Origin: Cylindrodendrum hubeiense
Lineage: Eukaryota; Ascomycota; Sordariomycetes; Hypocreales; Nectriaceae
DNA: 64,000 nucleotides
Direction: 5' to 3'
Assembly (NCBI GenBank): GCA_014621425.1
Contig: JAANBB010000007.1
Span: forward strand, 62,001 to 126,000
Part shown: piece by piece, positions 53,851 to 64,000 of the stretch
Position numbering within the stretch: the first letter of the stretch is position 1
Layout of the letters: each line of letters begins with the position of its first letter
Position numbers and translations under genes: made by a program
Notes under the pieces: model-generated
What the model saw: only the letters and a program-made list of their open reading frames with translations
Database searches by the model: none
Told to the model about the DNA's origin: nothing

Positions 53851-54474
53851 AGGGCCTGCGCCATGTTGAGGTCTTTCAGGTTGTCTGAGGCTGTAATTCC
53901 TGTCAGTACGATGAGGTCTATTTGTGTTTTACGGTCAAATAAATCAAACCGACTTACCCCTTTCTGCTGCTGCGTCTAAAAGTCCTTCAATGATCGGGTC
54001 GTCTTCAAGGGGGATCAAAGTATGCGAGCGTCCTGCAAGAGCTTGGGAGACAAACTCCTTGTCTTCGCTAACGGCGTTTACTGTATGTTCATGATTTGCA
54101 ACCCGTATATCCTGGTCTATGGAAGGAATCTCTTCCGGATACGAAACCATTCGACTTGCTGCACTCTCACCGTGGTCCTCAAACGATGGTGGAGGAGTAT
54201 TTGTTGCAGCATCATCGGTTTGGGAATTATCACATACAAACCGTGTGCTCGAAACGTTGTCTACGTCAGGTCTTCCGGGTAGTGACTCCAGAGCTATTAA
54301 TTCAAGATGGCCTGCAATGTGATCTCGGATCCTTTTGTAGGACTCTTTTGGAAACACAGCCATTGCTTCCATATCACAGGTAGCAACTTTCGTTTCTGTT
54401 GCATCGCAGAATGGGCATGCGGATATGAGGTCGGTTGAGTGACGTCTGAAATCTGCTGCAAGAGCCGCAAACAC
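53844..54474 (-). CDS. C2H2-like zinc-finger domain protein, 5' end unresolved
   Basis: The 3' exon is 53844-53899. The upstream exon is 53958 to at least 54474, joined by a 58-bp GT-AG intron (GTAAGT donor, GACAG acceptor). The visible protein (about 190 residues) has one modified C2H2 unit: 'ISACPFCDAT' with C-x2-C, then 'RIRDHIAGHLELIALESLP' with H-x3-H. This C-x2-C...H-x3-H followed by 'LE.IAL..LP' is a recurrent fungal pattern, often near signalling or NLR-type proteins. The rest is acidic and low-complexity. The frame stays open upstream to a TGA near 54560 and no start codon fits, so an upstream exon is missing or the gene is a fragment. Its last exon abuts a dispersed repeat. Confidence 0.55.
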
Positions 54475-54920
54475 ATCCGGTACAGGTTCAGCACTCTTAG
54501 CTATTTGGCCCTCGAACAGGGGACCTGTTTCGACAGTGGTTGAAACATGGGGGGCGGGAGTTGATCAGCGGATCTATCGTGTGCGCTTGCAGGCTGGAGG
54601 ATCTTGGCGTTTACGCGACCATGTTGTTGAGATGCGGTTTGCGGTGGCGTAGTGTTTCGACGATGGCCACTAGTAGCTAGACAATACCACTGATGTATCT
54701 CTATCAGTCCTGATCTGTTGTGGTGGATCATGCTACGCTAATAATGGTGCTGTGTAATACAATTTGACGCACATTCTCATCCAGAAAGAAGCAAGCACGT
54801 AGGCCGGGTGTCATACTCATGCCATTACCAGATAGGTTTGTGAACCTTTATTTTAATAGACACTATTTTGTTCCATATCTCAATCCTATCCTGAAACTAA
54901 GTACTGATTTTCCGCACTCA
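54475..54920. other. Region between the zinc-finger-like gene and the BVMO gene, 446 bp
   Basis: Should contain the 5' part of the zinc-finger-like gene. A 76-codon minus frame at 54501-54731 starting with ATG might be its first exon, but I could not join it in phase. Confidence 0.35.
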
Positions 54921-57026
54921 TCAATGCGAAAATGCGTGCTTTTTGTAATACTCGCTTTGCTCTGGCTCCCCCTCAACGGGTACATCCACGACCTCATCTT
55001 CGAGAAACCATGAAGCATCTCCCTCGGTAAGGGCTAAGCTCCAGCCGTTACCTATCCAGCGAAGCTGATTCCCCGTCTTGTCCGCACTCTCATAGATAAA
55101 GTCTTCCCACCGCGGCGCCCTCAGAATTTCGAGACAGTGCGCTGATGAGCCCGGCCAAAGTGCCACGATCCGCGTTCCCAGCCTGCCCGCCCGGTACCAG
55201 GATGAGCACTCGTCGGTATACACTGTACCCTTGAAATACTCGTCAACATACTGGCTGAAGTCACCCACCCTCTCTGGTTTTGGTTCGATGGTGCTGTAGT
55301 CTTCTTTCTGCATCTTGCGGATGACTTTGACAATGTAGTCGCTCTGCGCCTCAAAAACACTGATCAGACTGCCAGATCCGAGACCACTGTTGGGTCCTCC
55401 GATCATGAAAAAGTTGGGGAATTCGTCGACGGCTACGGCCAGATATGACTGGAAGTGTGGCTTCCACTTGTTGACTAGCCTGGTGCCATTGCGGCCCACT
55501 AACTCGAATGTGGGTGGCGCCTCGACGTCGTACCCAGTCGCGCAAACTAGAACGTCAAGGTTGACTTCTTCTCCAGAGATGAGCTTGATGCCCTCGGGTG
55601 TAACCTCACTGATCTGCGTAGTGATGAAATCCACATTGTCCTTCTTCAAAGCCTCGAGATACCCTGGCCCGGGCGTCAAACGGCGGCATCCAGGAGCAAA
55701 TTTCGGAATCATGGCCTTCACAAGGTCCTCTCGGCCATCCAGTCGTTGACGCATTCCGCTTTCGAACGTGGCTGTCGCATCGAGCTGCTCCTCAGTACCT
55801 CGAAGGGTCATGGGGTAGATTTTGGCCGCGTTAGCCTCAAGCATCTTTCTGATCTGCTGGTACTTTTCGGGGTGCCTAGCCATGGCTTCTTGATGGCGTC
55901 GTGAAACTGGATTCGCTCATGGTTAGCCGTCTGTATCCTGTGTAGAGAACCATGACTTGAGGCACACATTTCGTATTTTTGGGGTCCATCCCCAATTTCT
56001 TAAACACTGCATCGCCAAAAGACGACGAAATCCAAGTAGGAGAGCGCGCGAAGCACCATAATTTCAGTCCTTCCAGTGGCTGAATGGCCGGCACGATCTG
56101 GATCGCACTGGATCCATTGCCAATAATGCCGACCCGTTTGTTACGCAAGTCTTGGCTTCTCTGTCGTTAGAACCAGGCTCTTCCGCGACGATGTAGAAGT
56201 GCTAACCTTTCATCCCATTCGCCAGAATGCATGAGCTTCCCGCCGAAACTCTTTAAACCCTTTATATCAGGCCAAAAGACTTGGTTCAGGCCACCCCGGG
56301 CGGAGACTAGGATGTTCGCCGTGTCCTTAAATGTTTCGCCAGTCTTCGTGTTGAGCACCACAATACCCCTACTGCTTTTTAGTCCAAATTTCAAGGCGAA
56401 AAGCAAGGAGGAGTAGTTTACCATAGTTTCTTCTCGGCATCCCATATAGCGGATGTAACTTTGTGGGATGTCTTGATGTATCGCGTAGCCCCGAATCTTT
56501 CAGCGACTTCTTGCATGTAGGCGCGAATCTCCGGACCAGGCGCATAGAGGGAGGACCAGTACGGGTTCGGCGCGAAGCTAAACTGATAGCTGTATGCTTT
56601 GGGAGAAACATATGTATTAGTTTCATATCAAACCTAGTCAAAATTCGAGAAGCACGACATGGGAATACCCACAAGGGATATCACAGGCAAGGCCTGGATA
56701 GCGGTTCAACCACCTTCGGCGCTATTGTTAGATTATTTGGACTCAAACATCGAACCGTAACGTACCAGACCCCCGATATTTCTTCATTCGTCTCGTAGAC
56801 GGTGAGATCAATGTTTCTGAGCCTCTGGGTGATTCTATCGTCGCTATATTAGCAGCACTTGCCTAGTGACTCGGTGCGGACTGGCTGCTTACCGAATAGT
56901 CGAGTGGATGCCCGAGAAGCCAGCACCAATGATGACAACTTTTAGGGGCCTCTGATTCTCGACGGGAGCATCCTTGATGGTGAACTCGTCAAAGTTCCCA
57001 TTCGTCTGGTTTGCGATGTCGCCCAT
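54921..57026 (-). CDS. Baeyer-Villiger-type flavin monooxygenase
   Basis: Seven exons: 56893-57026, 56766-56843, 56673-56713, 56422-56596, 56207-56368, 55968-56155 and 54921-55915, 591 codons, 590 residues; introns are 49-76 bp. The FAD-binding motif is 'VVIIGAGFSGIHS' (G34-x-G36-x-x-G39). The typical 'WLNRYPGLACDIPS' follows. The Baeyer-Villiger fingerprint FxGxxxHxxxW is exact: F184, G186, H190, W194. The NADP motif is 'VGIIGNGSSAIQ' (G209-x-G211), then 'VCATGYDV' and 'NFFMIGGPNSGLGSGS'. Such enzymes insert oxygen next to a ketone, giving an ester or lactone. The adjacent serine hydrolase and SDR would supply ester cleavage and ketone formation. The intron at 55916-55967 has a weak acceptor but keeps frame. 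Confidence 0.9.
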
Positions 57027-58018
57027 GGCTTCGTGATGGTTTCAATAATCTTTGATTTGGGTTGTGACTTGTTCTTCTTGTGTCTGTTGACTGGGAGACT
57101 TTCAGTTAGGATGATCAGAATGAGATATTTGAAGACGATTCACGGGTTATGCTTCGCTTCTTATCTACACTAGGAGCCAAGCATGGTTCCGAGTGGCATG
57201 CCGAGCGAGCCAAGGGACGGAATTCTTGACGGCAAGCTGCCATCTAGAACAGCGATAAAACACGTCATGCAATATGAATCGTCAGTATGGCCTGATGATC
57301 AATTCGTCCTAGTCTTGTCTTGCCTCTCCGCCCCCATACCTTTGCTAGAGACCCCAGATCTAAGCCCCGCAAGATCTGGACGGCAGTTCTATCAATGCGG
57401 GGGTACGCAGACCCCGCGTTAACATCGCGCGACTTGCCATGCATAATATACAGGCGAGCCTCGGGCTAGTGAGTCGGAGTTGCCGGAGGATCCCAGCCTT
57501 GGTTGCGGAAACCTCCCGTAGTTCCGAGCAGGGGCGGAGCTGTGCAAGGATAGTAGTATTGAGCGCCAGCCAAGGAACCGAATAGGACGAGGATGCAAGC
57601 ATCTATGCTCCTAACCCGGCAGAAACTCTCCGAACGCTCCAATCATGGCAGATTCATGGATGACATTAGCCGCTGAGATTAGCTACGCTACGGGTGCCCA
57701 CGCAGAGCACCCCCTGGATGGCATCATCGCCGCATAGCCATCGAACCGGCACACCAAGGGTGTGCAACTAGCGGGAGCGCTGTATTTCATTGTCTCCCTC
57801 ATGTCAAGGCAGCATTGAAGGCTTTTTCAGAGGTCAAAATTACTAAGGGCCGTATTTTATCGTGCCCATATACGGTTGGCCCAAAGAAGATCTTAAAACA
57901 AGAAACAGAGACACCACTATGTCACTGTTGCAACATTTCTTAAAAAACACGATGAAAGTCAAGAATCAGGGATAGTGCTATTCTGTCTTCTACCTGAACT
58001 AACAACTTCCATGCTAAC
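57027..58018. other. Intergenic, 990 bp
   Basis: Upstream of the BVMO gene and downstream of the hydrolase gene (both minus). No coding segment is supported; weak open frames at 57183-57602 have no family features. Confidence 0.5.
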
Positions 58019-58982
58019 TCATCCCCCAAAAATCTCGTTAAGAAATCCAACCTGCGCTTTGACGTTCTCCTCAAACGTCTTTCCGAAATACGGTGCAAAA
58101 TGTCCCACGCCCTGGAGCAACTTCAACTTCTTCGGCTCCAGTGCCTTTTGGAACGCCTCAAGCTGCAGATGCGTTTGTGTGACGACGTCGTTACCCGAGA
58201 CAATCATCAACATGGGCGTTGGCGAAATCCGGTGGATGTACGCCGCCGGTTCGTGCAGCACAGCGTTGGCCAGGCTCTGAACTGTGCATGCCTTAGACCA
58301 ATTCATCCCGCGCTTTTCCATCTCCTCCGTGAATTGCAGAGCCTCGGGATCTTTGAGCACAGCAGTAGAGGTGCCGCTCATCAACTCCTCCAGAGAGCTC
58401 GGGAAGTTGGCGATCTTGGAGTGAGAGCCGGTTGCGACTGTCTTGCCACGATCCAGCACAAACAAGCTCGTAGACATCCCGGGAGTGCGGGTGATGGCCT
58501 CGCCCGAAACTAATGGGACCTGCAGGATGACTCCAGCAATCTTCTTGTTGACGGCGGCCGCACAAATTGCGTTGCCCCCAGACATACTGGACCCCCAGTA
58601 CACAATTTTGGCGGCGTCAACCTCGGGCTGAGTGCTGGCAAAGTTGAAGACGTCGAAGTAATCGCGAGTCTGCAGACTGGGATCGACCTCATCACGAGGC
58701 AAACCTTCGCTCTCACCCCAGCACCGATTATCATATGCTAGCACCCCATAGCCGGCGGCGTTAAATCTCTCCGCAAAGTCGGGGTGGAAGTGACCACGAA
58801 GCCCCGACCACTGCACGAACGATGGATTAGCATCCGAAGTGATTGTGTAGACCCTATCCTCTTGACTGACTCACACCACTGGACATTATGATGCAAGGCT
58901 TGTCCTGCCCGACGTAATATAGAGTTCCTCGGAGTTTCAGCCCATCGTAAGTGGGAATGTCGACGTCTCTGGTGGAAGCCAT
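58019..58982 (-). CDS. Alpha/beta-hydrolase (polyketide-transferase/DLH-like)
   Basis: Two exons, 58875-58982 and 58019-58810 (64-bp GT-AG intron), 299 residues. It starts 'MASTRDVDIPTYDGLKLRGTLYY', as in hydrolases often named polyketide transferases or X-Pro-peptidase-like. It continues 'FHPDFAERFNAAGYGVLAYDNRCWGESEG' (key words GYGVLAYDNR, WGESEG). The nucleophile elbow is 'VYWGSSMSGGNA' (G-x-S-x-S-G-G), the acid lies in 'MLMIVSGNDVVT' and the His in 'GVGHFAPYFG'. It is cytosolic, with no signal peptide. Its position next to the BVMO gene suggests that it hydrolyses the ester or lactone made there. That pairing is common for BVMO pathways, but the link here is positional. Confidence 0.85.
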
Positions 58983-59603
58983 GTTGAGGAAACTGTGAAC
59001 AGGCTTGGGATAGTACGTCTATGGTTACGGGAGAGCAACACAACAGCAGGTGTTCAATGGTGGAGGATAAGGGGATGAAGACTAAGAGTTGAGTGCTCGT
59101 GATTGTCCTGTCTCTTTTGAGGATGATGAAGCGATCCGTAATATGAAATATCTGAAGAGGGGCAGGTGCGGGTCGTAGAGTCGCCGTCTTCACATGACCG
59201 ACGAACGCTCCGGAAAAGCATACCCTACTCAATCCGAGCATGATTGTTTCTATTCTACAGCTATCCATTCCTCGGTATTCCCGGTCCCGAGGGGCAGCGC
59301 AATTTTGCGTTACACTCGAGTCGATTGTATGCCTCCACCCGCCCTCGGCGAGAGCGAGGCCTCGGGCCAGGAGACCAACGCTAGTGAACCCCTGTTTTTC
59401 TGATGGTGTGGCTACCACGTGGTTGCTTTTAGTGAACGAGCTCTGTGTATAGTTTTCCTGCATATGTATACCTGTCGTTATGGCACATTACCATCTTTGC
59501 ATTTGCGACCCAACATTCGTATCTTGTTTTCTTCTCTCAATATCATCCCACGAACACATTTGCGAACCCCAGTACATTCCATCCTTCCTCATCTCACAAG
59601 AGA
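58983..59603. other. Divergent promoter region, 620 bp
   Basis: Shared upstream region of the hydrolase (minus) and SDR (plus) genes, consistent with co-regulation. No coding segment is seen. Confidence 0.5.
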
Positions 59604-60673
59604 ATGTCTCTCATTCATATGAAGGAGCTTTCTTTGGAAAACATAGCAGCTTTGGCCAAGCTGCCTAGAGTTCGGGTCGCGGCCGGTGCCCTGCTGGTGC
59701 TGAGTATTCTCCCTCGGCTGAACAGATTCTTTTCGCGGCGAAAGGTAAACAATTATGTCACTGATAAAACATGGGACTGGGCAAAGGAGATTGTCGTCAT
59801 TACGGGGGGGTGCGGTGGGATTGGCGCAAAGATAGTTTCCAGACTCGCCCAGAGGAACATCAAAGTCGTCATTCTGGACATGATCGAGCCAAAAGGAAAT
59901 CTAAGTATGCCAGATTCAACCCAATGCTTTTGACGAGAACCCCCAATTTAACGGATCCGCTTCCAGACCCGTCCGTTATCTTTTACAAAGTCGATATCAC
60001 CGACCCCTCGGCCGTTGCTTCCGTGGCAAAACGCATCCGCACCGAACACGGCGATCCCACGGTTCTCATTAACAACGCTGGCATCGGAAATTCCGAACCT
60101 CTGCTTAAGCTAACAGAGCCCAAGATCCGAAAGGTGTTCGACGTGAATATTATCGCGCCCATCGTGTTAGTTCAGGAGTTCCTGCCCAGCATGGTGCGCC
60201 AAAACCACGGCCACATAGTCAATATAGCCAGCATGGCTTCATTCATCGCCCAAGCCAGTAACGTTGACTACTGCTGTACCAAGTCCGCGATGCTTTCATT
60301 TCACGAAGGCTTGGCGCAGGAACTGAGGCTCATATATAAGTCCCCTCAGGTCCGAACCAGGTGAGTTGAGGTTCTCGCCAGTCTCGTCTGTCCATAACTA
60401 ACGCTGAGAAGCGTTGTGCATCCAACCTGGGTTAGAACGCCCTTGATCGAGAAGTTGACCACGGGTGGCAAATTAAAAGACCCCTCACTGTCCCCCGACG
60501 AGGTCGCAATTAGAGTTGTCGATGCTCTCTACTCCGGGTATGGTGCCCAGATGGTTATTCCAGAGAATTTAGGATGGACTTCTCTGATTCGCGGGTTGCC
60601 TGGATGGATGCAAGAGAGTCTCCGAGACACAGTGTCGATCGGGCTTCTCAAATCTTTAGGCCAATATGAATAG
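59604..60673 (+). CDS. Membrane-anchored SDR (17-beta-HSD11/retinol-dehydrogenase-like)
   Basis: Three exons, 59604-59904, 59967-60360 and 60412-60673, 319 codons, 318 residues. The N-terminus carries a membrane anchor ('VAAGALLVLSILPRLNRFFSRR', residues about 20-41; key words AAGALLVLSILP and RLNRFFSRR). The SDR core then shows 'VVITGGCGGIGAKI' (TGxxxGIG), 'VILDMIEP' (Asp after strand 2, so NAD(H) preference is likely) and 'VLINNAGIG'. Catalytic Ser is in 'VNIASMASF' and YxxxK in 'DYCCTKSA', followed by 'VVHPTWVRTPL'. Anchored SDRs of this group act on lipid-like or steroid alcohols/ketones at the ER or lipid droplets. With the BVMO and hydrolase alongside, a plausible job is oxidising a secondary alcohol to the ketone the BVMO uses. 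The start was set at the first ATG that precedes the anchor. Confidence 0.87.
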
Positions 60674-61276
60674 ACATATGTATGTCAGCGACCTGATTAT
60701 TGGCATTAGTTAGAGTAAATGACCTGCATCCAACATTCTTTCCTCTCCTAGCAACAAATCAGTTGCTCGCGACGGCACGTGGGTAGGCAGAGAGATATAG
60801 GGGTTTATGAGTCGGCAGAGGACTTCAGAATAGGCAAAATCTTCACCATTTTGGCCCGATGACGAGAAAAAGCCTGTATAAGAACCGCAAGTTACCATTG
60901 ACAGGCTTGTATACGTATCGATTTCCTCACGTTTACGGATCTGAAGGTCTAGATCTCACCGTCTCCAGCGCCACTAGAATGCCCCACCTGAGCGTGAGGG
61001 GCATGACGGCTCGATGTGTCTCCCGTGCCGAGGGAGACTAGTGTGGCGTACCCCATTACCCCGCAATCAGGTCACACTGTCTTCACCCGAGATACGTACG
61101 CCATCTACTCTAGGAGAACCGTTGACCGAATTGAGGCGTTGGCAAGTTCGGAATGCTCTGAAATCTTCCGCACTTTGTGACTGGGTCCTTAGCACTGAGT
61201 TGGTACTCATACGCGCATCAGCAAGTTCAGTTGGGGATCATGTGGCATAGAATTCAACTAGCAAACAAATTCCAAG
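60674..61276. other. Intergenic, 600 bp, between convergent genes
   Basis: 3' flanks of the SDR and of the transcription-factor gene. No gene is visible. Confidence 0.5.
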
Positions 61277-64000
61277 CTATTTTTCAGCCGAGTCTTGCAT
61301 AACGCCAAACAGGGTCCATTCCATTCCGTCCAAGTCTATAGCACAGGACGCTTCATCGGTAAACATGTCACGATTGCGTATCTGGCCATCAGAAACCCCA
61401 AACTTCGCAGCAGCTGTTGGTTCTCTCAGAAACTCCACATCGCCGTCTTCGCTTCCTTGGAGTTGTTCAGAGGGTAAAAAGTCGACCAGGGACGGGATTA
61501 AATCGAGGGATTGCTCCATGTCGTAGTTTAAGGCCGATTCAAGAGTCTCCGACTCGACTGGTGGGGGAGCCCAAGACTTTTCCACTTGCAGGCTGGGTTT
61601 CGGATCTTTGGCTAGGCATAGTTGGCCACGGAGCCACGCAGGAAAATCGTATTCTTCCGGTAGCCTCCCTTTGCTGATGCACAGGTCTACGGTCCAGGTC
61701 ATTCGCAGATATGAGCTCGGCCGGCTTTTCAAGACCTGGATCCAGTCTGTATTAGATTCCCGCCCGGCATGACATCGCGATTGGCTATCAATCTGCGCCA
61801 GATTGGCGACATATCTTGCTGTTTCCTTGATCCATTCGGCGCCATAATATTGTGGCATGAATGCTTTCATCGCCTCAACCAAGATGTTTAGTCGACCTTG
61901 GTTCGAGGCCGAAATCGAATTAGAATTGGCGAGTGGTTCAAAGGTGAATTCCTTGCTCAGAGAGGACAATCTGGCGGTAATGACATGCAATGTTAGAGGA
62001 GTTGCAAGGCACGCAACTCTGCCACGCGACTTTTGTTAGCTTCAATTCTTTCTATCTGTGTTGTTCAATGGCCAACTTACGCGGATATCGGAAGCCAGCG
62101 GGTTAGGCGACGCTGGGTCAGCACATCAAAACACCGCGTCACTTTGACTGTGCTTTCTTGTAGCTCGCTGCAGCTTCTGTCAAGTTGGGTGATCTGGCTT
62201 GCACTCTCTCTGGTTTCATTCATGTGGTTCGCCGAAATAGATTCACGCAGTATCCTGTAGTTGCATAGCGCGATGCTGGCGGTGCTATGGTGTCGTTAGG
62301 ATTGCATGACCGGATGCGTACTGGCGGGTTGACTCACTGATAGTAGATGTACATGAGATGGGTATGCAACACAACAGATTTGTCATCTTCAGGTCTCTTG
62401 GTGGTGTGCCGTTCATAGCTGTCTTGCTGTGGGGGAAATTGCACAGTAGCACGTGCGTACCAATCCTTCAACAGAGCATCGGACTTTTCAATCATGACTT
62501 GGTCCGACTGTTGCAACTCTCTATTGCTCACAACAGTATCTTCGAAAGGAAACGTCAGGTCGAGTACGTCAGTGAGTATAATGATGAATTCGAGAAACTT
62601 GCAGAAGAGGGCAATGTGGCGTCGCTTTGTTGATGGTGTGAAGATGCTTGACCGATACATTTCCCCCTCGAGATCCGACATACCCAGAGGAACGCTGTTT
62701 TTGAAATCGAATCGATCGTGCGTTATATGGAGGCGGAATCGCGTGCATAGTGGAGAGATTCTATCCATGATAATGCAACACCACCAAAGACGACGAAGTG
62801 CGTTGTGGTGTTTACTCTGAGCCGTGCAGGGCAATGTCGGCGCCTCCAGACCTTCTGCGTAGCGATCTGCGTTGATGCTTCTCGCGTGCTGAATGGCAAT
62901 GCCTAGCCATTTTTTGTAAGGATTCAGATTGTTGTTGGACGGTGGGACCCATCCCATCATCAAAATTGCAGCCTGGGCAAGTGGAAGTGGCGCAGATTCC
63001 GTCTCCAATTCGTACAGGAGCTAGAGAGAAATTCGAATTACTATTAGCGCTTTCGGGACATAGTCAAGGACAGTGGTGATTGTTTGCGTGCCTTTGTTCG
63101 TCGATAGAATGCAGCCCTTGCTTCTCGGGGGCTTGAGAAGCCCAGTTTCTCAATAGTCTCCTGGGGTACGAACTGTCGCCGCGTCAATCCTCGGGTCAAG
63201 ATGACGACAATAAGGTTGAGGTGTATGGCTCCAGTTCAACTTACGTTGCAGCTAGCAAATAGCATGGCCTGAAATACCAGCAGAGATATCTTCTGTCGAG
63301 GTGCCGAGTTCTCTTTGTCGGAATACATGTCCCAAAAGTCCCCCTCGTGGAGTAAAGGGAGCAGGACATGGAGGTGGGCGAAGTACCGCTCGACAAAATT
63401 GTCCAACGTCGGGCGAGTCGGGACGTGGAAGCATCCTTGGGCCTCCAAATAACTGACGTCCTCGTGGGGAATTATGTGCATATTCCCGACGGATAGGTAT
63501 TGATAATGGGAATAGAGCACCATCGACTTACCATCGGTGCGTCGTTTTCCTGGGCGAATAGATCCCGCGTTGCTTCCATCCAGCCTGTGTTCCTCGGCCC
63601 AGGTAGGTTCGGACGATGACGAGGTGCCTGTCAGGGTTGAGATTAGACAGCGGCAACGAGAAGAAGGGGATGCGGGCGCTGTGCGGCACCTGTTGGACGC
63701 GTTTCATCCATTCCGTCACAGGATGTGGGTACAGCCAAGTTCCATGGGGCGGGTGGAGCATCAGTGTCGTGTCTGGTCTCACCGCCGTTGATGCCGTCGT
63801 CGGTCGAGCCAGCGGCGTCGAGAGTCTCGAGCTGGTCTCTCTGCCAAGGGATTTCCGTGTCGAGCTGGAACGGAAGACCAAGTCCAATTGACGGCGCATC
63901 GTCGTCAGGGGCGCCCACGGTTAAGGTCTCAGTGGCAGAGAGGGCGGCCTGGCTAACTTGGTCCACATCTTCACACGATGATTGTTGATGCTGCGACGAG
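61277..64000 (-). CDS. Fungal-specific transcription factor, 5' end beyond the window
   Basis: Six exons in view: 63690 to beyond 64000, 63245-63627, 63092-63172, 62338-63020, 62081-62284 and 61277-62018. The intron at 63021-63091 appears to start with GC (AAG/GCACGC); the rest are GT-AG. The middle homology region of the Fungal_trans family is clear: 'FHVPTRPTLDNFVERYFAHLHVLLPLLHEGDFW' (key words PTRPTLDNFVERYF and PLLHEGDFW) and 'QAMLFASCNFVP'. Next come 'LAQAAILMMGWVPP', 'KKWLGIAIQHARSIN', 'RRLWWCCIIMDRI' and, near the end, 'VACLATPLTLHVI'. The DNA-binding Zn2Cys6 cluster should lie at the N-terminus outside the window. Position suggests control of the neighbouring SDR/hydrolase/BVMO genes, and the general look is that of cutinase/lipid-type regulators. 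That is inference. Confidence 0.85.

Noticed and set aside
57183..57602. Open frames on both strands downstream of the alpha/beta hydrolase and upstream of the BVMO start
   Set aside because: Overlapping short frames on both strands with no conserved motif; probably chance or very old debris.
1..64000. tRNA, rRNA or snoRNA genes
   Set aside because: I looked for B-box-like ggttcgaatcc patterns and clover-leaf ends and saw none convincing; a tRNAscan run would be decisive.

Overview
This is nuclear DNA of a filamentous ascomycete, most likely a Sordariomycete (perhaps Hypocreales; the genus cannot be read from sequence alone). The reasons are short GT-AG introns (about 47-115 bp), Zn2Cys6 and bZIP/DUF3425 regulators, a Helo-like/NACHT/ankyrin receptor, GH114, Kex2-type small secreted proteins, and a relic non-LTR retroelement with transition-type stop codons. 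Gene models were spliced by hand from reading frame, splice motifs and family conservation. For almost all multi-exon models the summed exon length is a multiple of three.

Layout. Positions 1-13400 hold a bZIP regulator, a threonine-aldolase-type PLP lyase, a pyrroline-5-carboxylate reductase with one apparent frameshift, a stand-alone RNase H1 hybrid-binding-domain protein, a 1124-residue mucin-like secreted protein, a secreted HExxH metallopeptidase and an unrecognised intronless protein. Positions 13400-21250 are gene-poor. They hold two copies of a dispersed repeat, a 5'-truncated non-LTR retroelement bounded by 15-bp target-site duplications, and one small secreted protein. At 21254-23143 is the most unusual gene: a single frame joining a membrane-anchored MpaB/DUF2236-like (polyprenyl/rubber-oxygenase-type) region to a complete cis-prenyltransferase. 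Positions 24300-38000 are sparse: an alpha/beta hydrolase, a GH114 polygalactosaminidase, a small secreted Cys-rich protein, two kinase-fold genes (one broken by a stop codon) and a protein with a PD-(D/E)XK-like motif. A 1086-residue NLR with a homogenised ankyrin array (38472-41833) follows, with eroded ankyrin sequence behind it.

The right third is metabolic. A lone SDR and an HSL-type hydrolase come first. Then come an MFS sugar transporter, a divergent Zn2Cys6 regulator and a Gfo/Idh/MocA dehydrogenase, which look like a small sugar/polyol-use unit. From 54921 to the right edge lie a Baeyer-Villiger monooxygenase, an alpha/beta hydrolase, a membrane-anchored SDR and a large fungal-specific transcription factor that runs off the edge. 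Together these could form an alcohol-to-ketone-to-ester-to-acid route with its own regulator.

Pathway roles are inferred from family membership and neighbourhood. No database search was possible.
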